From: Methanobacterium veterum
Lineage (GTDB): Archaea; Methanobacteriota; Methanobacteria; Methanobacteriales; Methanobacteriaceae
Assembly: GCF_000745485.1 (NCBI RefSeq)
Contig: NZ_JQJK01000014.1
Span: 1-64,000 of the forward strand
DNA: 64,000 nt
Direction of reading: 5' to 3'
The first letter of the stretch is position 1, and each line of letters starts with the position of its first letter. Positions 26,473-35,227 of this stretch are shown piece by piece. Both the position numbers and the translations under genes were made by a program. A model generated the notes under the pieces. The model had not been told where the DNA came from. It worked only from the letters and a program-made list of their open reading frames with translations, and made no database searches.

Positions 26473-26826
26473 TTAGATAGGTGCTATTAAATTATCATTA
26501 ATTAAGTTCTCTAAGTTATTTATTTTATAATAATACTCACTGAAATCCATTACATGCCGGTTGATAAATTCTTCTAATTCCTTTTTATCTTCAGGAACTT
26601 TTCTACTTGGAAATGTTATAATCATTTCAATGATAATTTCTTTTTTATTTTCAATATTAAATTCACCTTTACAATCATATTCTAAATACATTTCATATTC
26701 ATTTAATTTTTCATACATACCTTCCAGAAATTCTTCCTTTAATTCGTTATCTGTAAATCTGAATTTAATTGGAGTAATTAAGTTACTACCACTTTCTAAT
26801 ATTTTAAATTCTTTAAACTCCAACAT
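26473..26826 (-). CDS. Orphan protein of FTD-family, paralog 1
   Basis: A 117-residue acidic protein that aligns along most of its length with the product of 29452-29775: KFRFTDNEL/KLEFTDDKL, KLNEYE/KLLEYE, I-x2-MIITFP/INVIIHYP, then a helix ending DFSEYY/DFQEFY. The pattern strand-helix-strand-strand-helix suggests a small alpha/beta fold. ATG at 26826 follows GAGGT. Function unknown. Its upstream region holds copy 2 of the duplicated promoter-like element. Confidence 0.65.
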   Translation of the reverse strand: MLEFKEFKILESGSNLITPIKFRFTDNELKEEFLEGMYEKLNEYEMYLEYDCKGEFNIENKKEIIIEMIITFPSRKVPEDKKELEEFINRHVMDFSEYYYKINNLENLINDNLIAPI

Positions 26827-26949
26827 ATTATTTACCTCAAATAGTAAGTAAAAGCCTGTACTATTATTTAAATTAGTTTAAATTTTGAAATAGCGGTGTT
26901 ATTCTATATTTAAAAATTAAGAATTCCAGCTATGATCTCAATACAGTCA

Positions 26950-27097
26950 ATACTAAAAAATTTTTAAACATTCATGTCAGGGTGTGTGTGAATTAATGTA
27001 ATTTCACGTGTAATAGTTGATAAATACATGTTTTTAATTCTTATATCCAATTATAATTTAACTAAAGTATAAATTCATGCATAGACATGAGTGTTTT
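26950..27097 (-). ncRNA. Duplicated promoter/RNA-like element, copy 2
   Basis: Counterpart of 20985-21137, with the three shared blocks listed there and continuing similarity on the lower-coordinate side (CACGTGAAATTACATTAATT on the minus strand against CACATGAAAATACTGCATTAATT, described by pattern). The TATA-like ATTTATACTTT is retained. The gene-free interval 26827-27662 contains nothing else that I could recognise. Confidence 0.45.
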
Positions 27098-27662
27098 TAA
27101 AACTCATTTTACTTTTATTAATTTTTTATATATATAATTAATATTTATTTTCAGGTGCTCAATTTTAGTTTAGCTTTTAAAAATATTTTTTAGTAATTAC
27201 AAAAATTTTAAATCAAAATGTAAACTCATTTACTCGTAAATGTATTTAAAAGGGCTACATATCTTTTTTAGGGATATAACTCCATTTTCACAGAATATAG
27301 TATAGTCCTGATTATTTGGTGATTTATATCCAACATAAAAAGCAAGAAGAAGATAAGTAAATAACGGGGGGAATGTAGCTGTTCATGAATGTATATTGTT
27401 GGGGTGAGATTAAGTAAATTTGAGGAAGGGTATATTATTTTTGATGAAAATTTAAGAAGGTCATTTGATTTATGTTGAATTAATAATTTAAAACTGTAAA
27501 ATTTGATTCAATTTACACCGGATCTAAAGAACGAATAGTTGATGATACAAAATGAGTCTAAAATAGTATTATTTAGTTATTTAACAGCGGCAGATTAATT
27601 TCATTGTGGGCTAAAAATACAGAAAACACAAATTTATTAGTCCATAAGAATATACCATAATT

Positions 27663-27881
27663 ATGAGTTCTGAAGAAGTGAAAGAAAATATTAAGCTGCT
27701 GCAGGAAAGATTCAAAAGTATTGCAGATATAACTGTCAGCTATGATAGATACGATATTATAGTGTATAATTACGATGAAATTGAGGATATATCCAAATTT
27801 ATCAAGGAAGAAACCACTATTAAATCGTGGACTGTATTAAAAACCAAGGTTAATCCAAACACTGAGTTTGACTGGATTTAA
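27663..27881 (+). CDS. Hypothetical protein, 72 aa
   Basis: A small acidic alpha/beta protein (KENIKLLQERFKSI helix, then DITVSYDRYDIIVYNY strands, and a final TVLKTKVNPNTEFDWI). ATG at 27663 lacks a ribosome site; a TATA-like AATTTATTA about 25-30 bases upstream suggests a leaderless transcript, common in archaea. Family not recognised. Confidence 0.5.
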   Translation: MSSEEVKENIKLLQERFKSIADITVSYDRYDIIVYNYDEIEDISKFIKEETTIKSWTVLKTKVNPNTEFDWI

Positions 27882-28041
27882 GTTTAAAAAATTTAATTTA
27901 AGTTAAAGTTTTATAAGTTAATACCTGGTTTATGATTCGTGTCATGTTTTTAAGGGGCTAGCTTATTAATTGAATAATTCGAAACCTAAAACTATTAATT
28001 AAGGTTATATTCAAATAACGTTTTTAAAGTAACTGCATTTA

Positions 28042-28113
28042 AGCCTGTGAAGGGACTCGAACCCCTATCTGTTACTTACGAGGCAACTGCTCTGGCCTTT
28101 GAGCTACACAGGC
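28042..28113 (-). tRNA. tRNA-Thr (anticodon CGT)
   Basis: On the minus strand a full cloverleaf can be drawn: acceptor GCCTGTG/CACAGGC, D arm GCTC-AAAGGCCA-GAGC, anticodon stem GTTGC/GTAAC with loop CTCGTAA (anticodon CGT), variable AGAT, T arm AGGGG-TTCGAGT-CCCTT, and discriminator T as usual for archaeal tRNA-Thr. No intron. CCA is not encoded. The decamer TTTCTATAAA lies 12-21 bases upstream, as it does before tRNA-Ile. Confidence 0.95.
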
Positions 28114-28359
28114 TAACGAAATCTTTTATAGAAAAGCGCCGTGAACTAATTTAGGTGATTGCAATCAGTTCAGGCCAGTGCTTTAAAAAGCAGCAAATTT
28201 CTGGGTTTTGAAGACACATTTTAAAATATCTTCAATGTAACATTGTTATAACAGGTATATAACTTTTATTATTGATAAAACACGAAAAACGTTTAGAAAT
28301 GATAATAAAATACATCTTCAATTAATAAGCATAAAGAATAATTAAAATAGTATCTTTTT

Positions 28360-28701
28360 TTATTTCCGAATTTCTTTTTTGAGCATTGTTATAATTTTTA
28401 GCTGGCGTTTCCCATTTATTCCAATATCTTTTAATTCTTTCAGGATATTTTTTATTGTGCTATCAGAATTCAATTCTAATTTTAGATTTTCTAAAGATGT
28501 ATCTATCTTTGAATCTTCTACAAATTCTTTGAAATCTTTTAATTCTTTTTTATCAAATTCTTTTAACCTTTCCCTTTGAAAATCTTCAAATTTCATATCA
28601 CTAAAATATTTATGTTCCAATTCCTTAAATGAATGTACTTTAATTTTATCAAGCTCTTTTAATGGATTTTCTTCTTTATTTTTAGAATACTTATTCTTCA
28701 T
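28360..28701 (-). CDS. Hypothetical charged protein, 113 aa
   Basis: A Lys/Glu-rich helical protein. The last 30 residues (KNILKELKDIGINGKRQLKIITMLKKE) resemble the C-terminus of the product of 52714-53019 (SIIKDLQSIGIEGKNPKKVLKELKK), suggesting a shared small C-terminal module. Upstream of ATG 28701 is a weak GTGGT. Function unknown. Confidence 0.55.
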   Translation of the reverse strand: MKNKYSKNKEENPLKELDKIKVHSFKELEHKYFSDMKFEDFQRERLKEFDKKELKDFKEFVEDSKIDTSLENLKLELNSDSTIKNILKELKDIGINGKRQLKIITMLKKEIRK

Positions 28702-28854
28702 AATACCACTTATTTGATTGATTTAAAACAGCGGATATTGAAATTAATTAATGAAATGGTTTATATTCTATTAATTTAGTTTTTATAGTTTATTTAATTT
28801 ATCTACAGCATTTAATTAATGGGTTTCTATTAATTCACTTTTTCGCTCATGTTC

Positions 28855-29238
28855 ACAAAAACCGAAGTTTTTGTGACCGTAAAAATCTCTCAAAAAACCG
28901 AAGCTTGTGAAAATTGAAAATTTTTGATTTTCAACTCGCAAATGAAATTTGCGAGAATTTTCAATTTTTGACAGGTTTTTTGGAGCTTTCGAGACTCTCG
29001 AAATCTCCGATTTCAGAGAGCGAAACAGAGTTTCGCAAGCTTTGTCTCGGAGCCACGAAACTATCGAAAATCTTTGACGCCCCGAAAACCATAGTTAGAG
29101 AAAAATGCGTAGCATTTTTCTATACGTAAAAAATCTACGATTTTTTAAGGTTTCCCTGAACCGCAAAACGAAGTTTTGCATGCCCCAAAATTCTTCGAAT
29201 TTTGAGGGTTTTGCAGGCTACAAACACATCGTGTTTGT
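28855..29238. repeat. Large hairpin array with nested cruciform
   Basis: More than ten inverted repeats. Simple ones: TCACAAAAAC-CGAA-GTTTTTGTGA, TTTCGAG-ACT-CTCGAAA, GAAATC-TCC-GATTTC, GCGAAAC-AGA-GTTTCGC, GAAAAATGC-GTA-GCATTTTTC, TAAAAAATC-TAC-GATTTTTTA, GCAAAAC-GAA-GTTTTGC, ACAAACAC-ATC-GTGTTTGT. A nested structure at about 28890-28985 has AAAAAACC pairing with GGTTTTTT outside, AAAATTGAAAA with TTTTCAATTTT inside, and CTCGCAAAT-GAA-ATTTGCGAG at the tip. Two reading frames crossing the array (28914-29129, 29105-29293) are artefacts of it. Nothing else is seen in 28702-29451. Confidence 0.9.
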
Positions 29239-29451
29239 TAGCTGCGATTTTTACATGTTCATGATCATGTGCACATTTCATGCTTTATGTTAAATTATAA
29301 TATCAATTAATTATATGGAATTATATTTGGAAGAGTGTAATTTACTTAACCATGTAACTCATAAAAATTCAAAGTAATATCGGCACAACTATTTCGACAT
29401 GAGCGTACAAGTTAATTTTTAAAAGTATGCACTAAAATTATTAAAAATAAG

Positions 29452-29775
29452 CTAGTGATCAACTTTACTTTTATAAAATTCCTGAAAATCGTCTGCAAAA
29501 TCGTTAATTAGTTTAATATCTCTTTGTTCTTCAACAGGCCATTTTTTAAGGGGATAATGTATTATTACATTAATAATTTTGTCTTCTGGATCTATCTCAT
29601 ATTCATAAGCACTGCCGTCTTTAAAATGAGTTACATGTGATTCATATTCAAGTAATTTTTTACCTATATCATCTATATTTTCTTTAGACAGCTTATCATC
29701 TGTAAATTCTAGTTTAAAACTAACGAAACCTTTTCGAGGTTGCCCTATTTTTTCTTGATTTAATGTTTTAATCAT
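29452..29775 (-). CDS. Orphan protein of FTD-family, paralog 2
   Basis: A 107-residue paralog of the 26473-26826 product; see the shared blocks there. N-terminus is basic (MIKTLNQEKIGQPRKGF), the core acidic. ATG at 29775 follows GGTGAT. Function unknown; conservation of two diverged copies argues for a functional family in this accessory region. Confidence 0.65.
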   Translation of the reverse strand: MIKTLNQEKIGQPRKGFVSFKLEFTDDKLSKENIDDIGKKLLEYESHVTHFKDGSAYEYEIDPEDKIINVIIHYPLKKWPVEEQRDIKLINDFADDFQEFYKSKVDH

Positions 29776-29922
29776 AATATCACCAATTAATCCTTAATTC
29801 AATCATATTACAAATATTAAAATGGGCCATACATTAATTCAGAAGATGATTTATTTCTGGGTTTGAATGTTCATTTGTAGGATACAGATTATACTGGAGA
29901 ATATGTAGTAGAATTATTTTTT

Positions 29923-30051
29923 TTACTTTTTCACCTTGCCCTTTAATTCAGCGGATTTGCCTTTAAGTTTTCCTTTTTCTTCTGCAGCTTTACCCTTTAT
30001 TTTTCCTTTTAACTCTTTACCTTTGCCTTTAATATCATGTGTGTCAACCAT
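29923..30051 (-). CDS. CsbD-like small stress protein, 42 aa
   Basis: A 42-codon frame with GGTGGT ahead of ATG 30051. The product is a chain of short Lys-Gly repeats (IKGKGKELKGKIKGKAAEEK...), matching the KxxxGKxKG pattern of CsbD-like general stress proteins, though shorter than typical members (about 60 residues). CsbD's biochemical role is not known. The opposite-strand frame here is a shadow. Confidence 0.6.
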   Translation of the reverse strand: MVDTHDIKGKGKELKGKIKGKAAEEKGKLKGKSAELKGKVKK

Positions 30052-30303
30052 AAGACCACCACTACTGTTTTTGATTGTAATCATACATATATTTTATTTT
30101 TTATTAAATAATTACCAGGTTACAGTATTACTCCAATTAATGTATAAAAGATTAAAAGTAATTTAATAATTATATTGGCTGTAAGTTAATTAAATTGATG
30201 GAAAATAATTAAAATAATAGCTTTAATAAATCATTATTTAGATAATAAATACTTATATTTGCAAAAAAGTTAATTTAAGGATTTAATTGACTTTTAACCT
30301 GTT

Positions 30304-30897
30304 TTAAATGTTTTCGGCTTCTAAAGTATCATCGCTTGTGAAATCTACATGTGGAACTGTTTTTTCAGCTTCATTAATTTCAAAGTATCTTTCTTCTTCA
30401 AATCCAAAGAAGTTGGCAACGATATTGCTTGGAAACATCTGGCATTTATTGTTATATTGCCATACTACATCATTGTACAATTGACGGTAATATGCAATCT
30501 GGTTTTCAGTTTCAGACAGCTGTTTCATTAGATCTTCAAAACTTTCGTCAGCTTTTAAATCAGGATAAGCTTCTGCAACTGCAAATAAACTTCTTAAAGT
30601 TTTAGTTAGATGAGTATTTGCTTTTTCATTTTCTTTTACAGTTTCTGCATTTGAAAGTCCTGCTCGTGCTTCAGTAACTCCTTTAAGTGTAGTTTTTTCA
30701 TGTTTAGCATATCCTTTTACTGTTTCAACCAGGTTAGATACTAAATCTGCTCTTCGTTCTAATTGAACATTAATCTGTGACCATGCATTATCTGCACCGT
30801 TTCTAAGCTTAATTAAACTGTTATACATAACTATAACAGCTCCGGATAACCCTCCAATAATTAAAACGACTATCAGGAAGCCTATTTCATTCCACAT
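30304..30897 (-). CDS. LemA-family protein
   Basis: A 197-residue LemA protein: one N-terminal membrane helix ([29 protein letters not shown]) and a long helical bundle with family signatures [36 protein letters not shown] (described; key words [22 protein letters not shown]) and the late segment [11 protein letters not shown]. The function of LemA is unclear; it is a membrane-anchored, mostly external or cytoplasmic helical protein. ATG at 30897 follows GGTGG. A C-terminal acidic tail follows the core. Monocistronic. Confidence 0.92.
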   Translation of the reverse strand: MWNEIGFLIVVLIIGGLSGAVIVMYNSLIKLRNGADNAWSQINVQLERRADLVSNLVETVKGYAKHEKTTLKGVTEARAGLSNAETVKENEKANTHLTKTLRSLFAVAEAYPDLKADESFEDLMKQLSETENQIAYYRQLYNDVVWQYNNKCQMFPSNIVANFFGFEEERYFEINEAEKTVPHVDFTSDDTLEAENI

Positions 30898-31201
30898 CTC
30901 AAACCACCGTTTTAAAATAATATAATTTATTAATTACAAACTATTTTCTTATGATTAGATATATAAGCTTTTTCAAATTATCATGGGGACTATAAATCGA
31001 TCTTAAAAATAGGCCAGTCCCGCGGCATATTTTAAGAAGTAAATGAGTTGAAAAGTGATTTTTAATTGAGTTTTAATTTCATTAACTATCTATTTAAATC
31101 TAATTTTATGTTTTCAGCAATTTAATGTTGTTGTATTTTAAGAAGGGCATAACCTAGTTAATAATTTATAGTTATTTCAATTTAAAAATTGAAAATAGGA
31201 T

Positions 31202-31251
31202 AATATATAAATAGAAAAATTAAGTTATTAACATATGAGTTTTTAATAACT
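31202..31251 (+). promoter_or_regulatory. TATA box and inverted-repeat operator of the radical SAM gene
   Basis: AATATATAAA at 31202-31211 is a good archaeal TATA box. Just after it AGTTATTA (31223-31230) pairs with TAATAACT (31244-31251), placing an 8-bp inverted repeat over the expected transcription start. This suggests regulated expression of the gene at 31267. The rest of 30898-31200 shows nothing. Confidence 0.5.
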
Positions 31252-31266
31252 AAAAATGGTGTTACA

Positions 31267-32424
31267 ATGGCTTTTCATGTAATGATAATTCCTACTTTGG
31301 GCTGTCCTTCTGAGTGCAACTACTGCTGGAGTTCTGAGGAGGGATCTCCTGTAATGAGCATTGAAACTGTTGAAGAAATCGTTAACTGGCTTAAGACATT
31401 CCGCGACGAACCAGTTACATTTACATTTCATGGGGGAGAACCTCTCCTTGCTGGTTTGGATTTTTATAAAAAAGCGTTGCCAATGCTTAGAAACGGTTTG
31501 AATGATCTGAAACCTGCGTTTGCCCTTCAGACTAATCTATGGACTATGACAGATGAACTTGCTGAACTTTTCAGCGAGTATAATATTCCAATAGGTTCAA
31601 GTTTAGACGGGCCTAAGGAACTTAATGACTTTCAGAGAGGGGAAGGCTATTATGAGCGGACCATGAGAGGCTATGAAATTGCCAAGGCACATGGTTTAAA
31701 AGTCAGTTTTATTTCTACATTTACTTCTTATTCTATAGATTATAAGGAAGATATTTTTAATTTTTTCCTTGAAAAGGGTTTGACACTTAAATTACACCCT
31801 GCTTTACCTTCACTGCGCAGTGAAGACCCTACTAAATGGGCTATTGATCCGCAAAAGTATGGGGAGCTGTTAATCTATCTTTTAGATAAATATTTGGAAA
31901 ATATGGGTGAAATTGAAATTATGAACATAGACCATCTCTGTAAATGTGTACTTACTCGTAGGGGAACTGTCTGTACTTACGTCGACTGTATGGGAGATAC
32001 ATTTGCTGTGGGGCCTGATGGAAGCATATATCCTTGCTATCGATTTGTAGGAATGCCTGAGTACGTGATGGGCAATGTCCGTGACCACCCCACAGTTGAA
32101 GATCTTTCTAAATCTGCACCCGCAAAGCTTCTTGATGAATTTAAGGAATATGTAGATAAAGAATGCAAAAGATGTTCATATGTGAAGTTTTGTAGGGGAG
32201 GATGTCCTTATAATGCTTTAAAAATTAATGAAGAAACTAATAAAGCGGAAATTGATGGTGTGGACCCTCACTGTGAGGCGTATAAAATAATATTTAAGGA
32301 AATAACAGATCGTGTAAATAAAGAGTTTTTGTCCTCACGGGGTATGATGGCATTTGGGGCAGGAAAGCCTGAGGAAAAAGTGCAAAAACCGGGGATAATG
32401 TCGATAATGCTTAAGCGTATTTAA
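31267..32424 (+). CDS. SPASM-domain radical SAM enzyme, peptide-modifying type
   Basis: A 385-residue radical SAM protein. The [4Fe-4S]/SAM motif CxxxCxxC is at Cys13, Cys17, Cys20 (GCPSECNYC), the SAM-binding GGEPLL segment follows near residue 56, and the C-terminal SPASM region (about 215-345) holds many cysteines including CxxC-x5-C-x3-C (CKRCSYVKFCRGGC). This architecture fits enzymes maturing sulfatases or ribosomal peptides; it recalls the methanogen family I know as TIGR04083, not verified. Two Cys-rich small peptides are encoded within 900 bases downstream and are candidate substrates. The ribosome site is a modest GGTG before ATG 31267. Confidence 0.88.
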   Translation: MAFHVMIIPTLGCPSECNYCWSSEEGSPVMSIETVEEIVNWLKTFRDEPVTFTFHGGEPLLAGLDFYKKALPMLRNGLNDLKPAFALQTNLWTMTDELAELFSEYNIPIGSSLDGPKELNDFQRGEGYYERTMRGYEIAKAHGLKVSFISTFTSYSIDYKEDIFNFFLEKGLTLKLHPALPSLRSEDPTKWAIDPQKYGELLIYLLDKYLENMGEIEIMNIDHLCKCVLTRRGTVCTYVDCMGDTFAVGPDGSIYPCYRFVGMPEYVMGNVRDHPTVEDLSKSAPAKLLDEFKEYVDKECKRCSYVKFCRGGCPYNALKINEETNKAEIDGVDPHCEAYKIIFKEITDRVNKEFLSSRGMMAFGAGKPEEKVQKPGIMSIMLKRI

Positions 32425-32568
32425 CCAGTGATTTAATTATTGGATGAGGTTTTCCCAGTTTAATTAGTCTATATTAATAAGTTATAATTCTGTAATTTAA
32501 AATAAGAAGAAATATGTGAGTTTTAGGGCAATTATAGAGTCATTAGGATTAACCCTAAATCTCGTTAT

Positions 32569-32742
32569 TTATTCAAATACGTATCCGCACTCAGTGCAGC
32601 GGAATTTAGATCCCTTTGGGACTTTGGATCCGGAGTGTTTGTATTCAACACCTACAAGCATCCCTGTTGAATCATTTTGTATGATATGTTTATCTTTACA
32701 ACCGCATTTAGGACATTTTTTGCTTAGTTCTTCTGTTTTCAT
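32569..32742 (-). CDS. Cys-rich zinc-ribbon-like peptide, 57 aa
   Basis: ATG at 32742 follows GGAGG and opens a 57-codon frame starting MKTEELSKKCPKCGC. Cysteines lie at 10, 13, 15, 49 and 52; the end is FRCTECGYVFE. Two CxxC pairs would bind zinc or iron as a small rubredoxin-like ribbon. It shares KKCPKCG and C-T-x-CGYVF with the 55-aa peptide at 33111. It converges on the radical SAM gene. Either a plain zinc-ribbon protein or a modified-peptide precursor. Confidence 0.75.
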   Translation of the reverse strand: MKTEELSKKCPKCGCKDKHIIQNDSTGMLVGVEYKHSGSKVPKGSKFRCTECGYVFE

Positions 32743-33110
32743 GTCTCGGCCTCCTAAAATTATTCAAATTTTAGAGATGTTTATATTAGTTCGGTCTTCC
32801 CCGAATGTATTATAATATGCAGATCAAAGTATATAAACATTGCTGCAAGCTGAACTCTAATTTAAACCAAGTGCTAAAAAGTCAAAAAAACATTATAATA
32901 CGATTTAAAGTTGTAAGTTTAATCAGGAGGTTCTATTTACTAATTTATTTATTTAGATTCTTATTTGCATGTGGGTCGTTTAAAGATGAACCACTATTAT
33001 TATGTTGTTTTTAGATTTATCATAAGTTTAATTAAATTAGAAGAAGAAATAGTTATTTGATAAAAAAATGTTAAAATAGTAATTGTAATGTTTATAAGAG
33101 GTATGCTAAA
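32743..33110. other. Gene-free stretch between the two Cys-rich peptides
   Basis: Divergent promoter DNA for the peptides at 32569 and 33111. Frames here lack ribosome sites. No structure recognised. Confidence 0.4.
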
Positions 33111-33278
33111 ATGAAAATAGGTGACTTGGCTAAAAAATGCCCTAAATGTGGCGGTGTGGATAAAACAGTTAAAAGAAATATAGAAACCGAACATCATGCT
33201 CATGCAACAACAGGGGCAGTGATTTGCACTAAATGTGGATATGTATTTAAATCAAAGAAAGATGAGGAAGAAGAATAA
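33111..33278 (+). CDS. Cys-rich zinc-ribbon-like peptide, 55 aa
   Basis: ATG at 33111 follows AGAGGT. The 55-residue product starts MKIGDLAKKCPKCGG, has Cys10, 13, 39 and 42, a His cluster in the middle (TEHHAHATTG) and an acidic tail after CTKCGYVFKSKK. It is a sequence relative of the 32569-32742 product. In methanogens such Cys-rich peptides of about 55-60 residues have been proposed as radical SAM substrates (I recall a family TIGR04165); a simple metal-binding role is equally possible. Confidence 0.75.
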   Translation: MKIGDLAKKCPKCGGVDKTVKRNIETEHHAHATTGAVICTKCGYVFKSKKDEEEE

Positions 33279-33821
33279 GTAAATCCTGCATTTACTAAAC
33301 ATTCTATTTTTTTTGATAAAAGAGCGTATTATTTTTTTAAATAACTTAAAATGCGCAAAATATATTTATATCATTATTTAATACATACTGTAGTTTAAAA
33401 AACCTTAGAAATAAATTTTTAGCTTTTATATTAATCTTTAAATATTTTTTAGATACCTATTAATTTATTTACAATATTTGTGATGTGTGTAATATGTGTA
33501 TATGTGTTATACATACACATTAACATGTGCCTAAGTTGTCTGAGTGTAATTTCATTTATACACATTTAACATACTTGCACTTAGCTTACAGGATTCTGCT
33601 ACATCTTCTATAAAGTACATGAAATTTTACACTTGAAATGCACGTCTAAATTTGAATCATAAAAAATTGTTATAATCAAGTTTTTATACTTGATCTTCCA
33701 ATTCACTTTATACTAATTTTAAAGTGGATGTAACTTTTTATTATGTGAAGATTAATAAAGGAGTTATAATAAACTGAATAAGAGTTAAATCCGAGAGTAA
33801 AAAAATCAGAAAAGGGATAAA
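33279..33821 (+). promoter_or_regulatory. Long leader of the ferredoxin/GGR operon with inverted repeat
   Basis: No gene seen in 543 bases. ATGTGTAT (33494-33501) pairs with ATACACAT (33513-33520) inside a tract rich in GTGT/ACAC repeats (33480-33600). CTTTATACT near 33708 could be a TATA box. A conserved-looking regulatory region for the lipid-reduction genes is possible but unproven. Confidence 0.4.
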
Positions 33822-33992
33822 ATGAAGATAGTTAAAGAATGGTGTATGTATTGTGGTGAATGCGCAGGCGTATGCCCAAGATGCCTGATTGAAGTAGGCG
33901 AGGCAACCATAACGTTTGATGAAAGTTCATGTAAAGATTGTGAAATATGCGTACAGGCATGCCCAGTGCGTGCTTTAATAAAAGAAGAATAA
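33822..33992 (+). CDS. Ferredoxin, two [4Fe-4S] clusters, 56 aa
   Basis: A 56-residue polyferredoxin with two cluster motifs: CMYCGECAGVCPRC (Cys8, 11, 14, 18, and Cys21) and CKDCEICVQACP (Cys37, 40, 43, 47). ATG at 33822 follows AAGGGA. The stop is 9 bases from the start of the geranylgeranyl reductase gene, so the two are cotranscribed. In Methanosarcina a ferredoxin encoded next to the reductase is its specific electron donor; the same role is very likely here. Confidence 0.92.
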   Translation: MKIVKEWCMYCGECAGVCPRCLIEVGEATITFDESSCKDCEICVQACPVRALIKEE

Positions 33993-34001
33993 GGTGAATT
34001 A

Positions 34002-35186
34002 ATGTTAATTGAAACTGATGTTCTAGTAATTGGGGCAGGTCCAGCAGGTTCATCTGCCGCCAAACACGCTGCTTTAAACGGTGCAGAAGTGTTAATGATT
34101 GAAAAAAAATCGGAAATAGGCGCTCCTAAAAGATGTGCCGAAGGTGTATCCAAGGATGGTTTAATTGAATTAGGCGTAGAGCCAAGCAGCAGATGGATAA
34201 CTTCAGAAATCAATGGAGTACGTCTTGTATCTCCAAATGGAACCGACGTCTGGCTTACTGAAGACACAGTAAAACTTCCAGAAATGGGTTACGTGGTGGA
34301 AAGAAAGGTATTTGATAAACATATGGCTATGGACGCTGCAAGAGCAGGCGCAGATATAATGATCAAGACTCTTGCTAAAGGCTTAGAAAGGAAAGACGGC
34401 CATGTAATTGTTAAAGCAGAACGCATGGGAGAACAGTTTGAAATCAAAGCAAAAATAGTCATAGGTGCAGACGGCCCAGAATCAAGAGTTGGAAGATGGG
34501 GTGGTCTTAAAACTGCAGTCAAACCTAAAGATATGGAATCTGGTGCTCAATTTGAAATGGTTGGAGTAGAACTGGAAAGTGACACTGCATTAGAATTTTA
34601 CTTTGGAGAAGTTGCCCCTGGAGGATATGCTTGGGTATTCCCAAAAGGAAAAGACATTGCAAACGTAGGTCTTGCAGTTATACCAACATTAACAGAAAAA
34701 AGCGCCTATGAACATCTCGTTGACTTTGTAAAAAACTGCCCTACAACTAAAAATGCTACAGCAGTGGAACTTAATATAGGTGGAGACCCTGTAGGTGGAA
34801 TCCTTAAAAAAATAGCCGCTGATAACGTTATGGTTGTAGGAGATGCAGGTGGAATGGTAAATCCTTTAACTGGTGGGGGAATAATAAGCGGTATGCAGGG
34901 CGGACGTATTGCCGGCCAAATCGCTGCTGAAGCAGTTAAAGACGATGATTTCTCTGAAAAAAGGCTTGCAGAATATGGAAAACGCTGTAAAGAAGAAATT
35001 GGGGATTCATTTAATAAGTACATGAAGGCAAGAAGCTATCTTGAAAGCCTTTCAAATGAAGAACTAGATTCAATAGCAAAAGTGTTCCGGGAAACTGAAT
35101 TTGAAAAAATAAGTACAAGTGAACTTCTTAGAGTGCTTGTTAAAGTCTCACCTAAAGCTTTATTGAAGCTGGGAAAACTGTTCTAA
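34002..35186 (+). CDS. Digeranylgeranylglycerophospholipid reductase (GGR)
   Basis: A 394-residue flavoprotein of the geranylgeranyl reductase family that saturates the isoprenoid chains of archaeal membrane lipids. The N-terminal Rossmann motif GAGPAGSSAA binds FAD; KRCAEGVSKDG is the family's cysteine-bearing active-site region, and GDAGGMVNPLTGGGI is the second FAD motif with the substrate-pocket GGGI. YxWVFPKG is also present (GGYAWVFPKGK). Length is typical. AAGGTG precedes ATG 34002. It is coupled with the ferredoxin upstream and converges with a UbiA prenyltransferase, so this is a lipid-biosynthesis neighbourhood. Confidence 0.95.
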   Translation: MLIETDVLVIGAGPAGSSAAKHAALNGAEVLMIEKKSEIGAPKRCAEGVSKDGLIELGVEPSSRWITSEINGVRLVSPNGTDVWLTEDTVKLPEMGYVVERKVFDKHMAMDAARAGADIMIKTLAKGLERKDGHVIVKAERMGEQFEIKAKIVIGADGPESRVGRWGGLKTAVKPKDMESGAQFEMVGVELESDTALEFYFGEVAPGGYAWVFPKGKDIANVGLAVIPTLTEKSAYEHLVDFVKNCPTTKNATAVELNIGGDPVGGILKKIAADNVMVVGDAGGMVNPLTGGGIISGMQGGRIAGQIAAEAVKDDDFSEKRLAEYGKRCKEEIGDSFNKYMKARSYLESLSNEELDSIAKVFRETEFEKISTSELLRVLVKVSPKALLKLGKLF

Positions 35187-35191
35187 ATAAT

Positions 35192-35227
35192 TTTGATCAA
35201 ATTTTTGATCAAACTTTTTTTCTTTTT
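35192..35227. terminator. Bidirectional terminator between GGR and UbiA genes
   Basis: TTTGATCAAA occurs at 35192-35201 and 35204-35213, so the region folds as TGATCAAA-TTTGATCA, and is followed by a T-rich run (35215-35227). It sits between two convergent genes. Confidence 0.7.

Noticed and set aside
28914..29293. Two overlapping plus-strand frames of 71 and 62 codons
   Set aside because: Both are read-through of the 28855-29238 hairpin array.
29936..30166. 76-codon plus-strand frame
   Set aside because: Antisense shadow of the CsbD-like gene at 29923-30051, which has a ribosome site.
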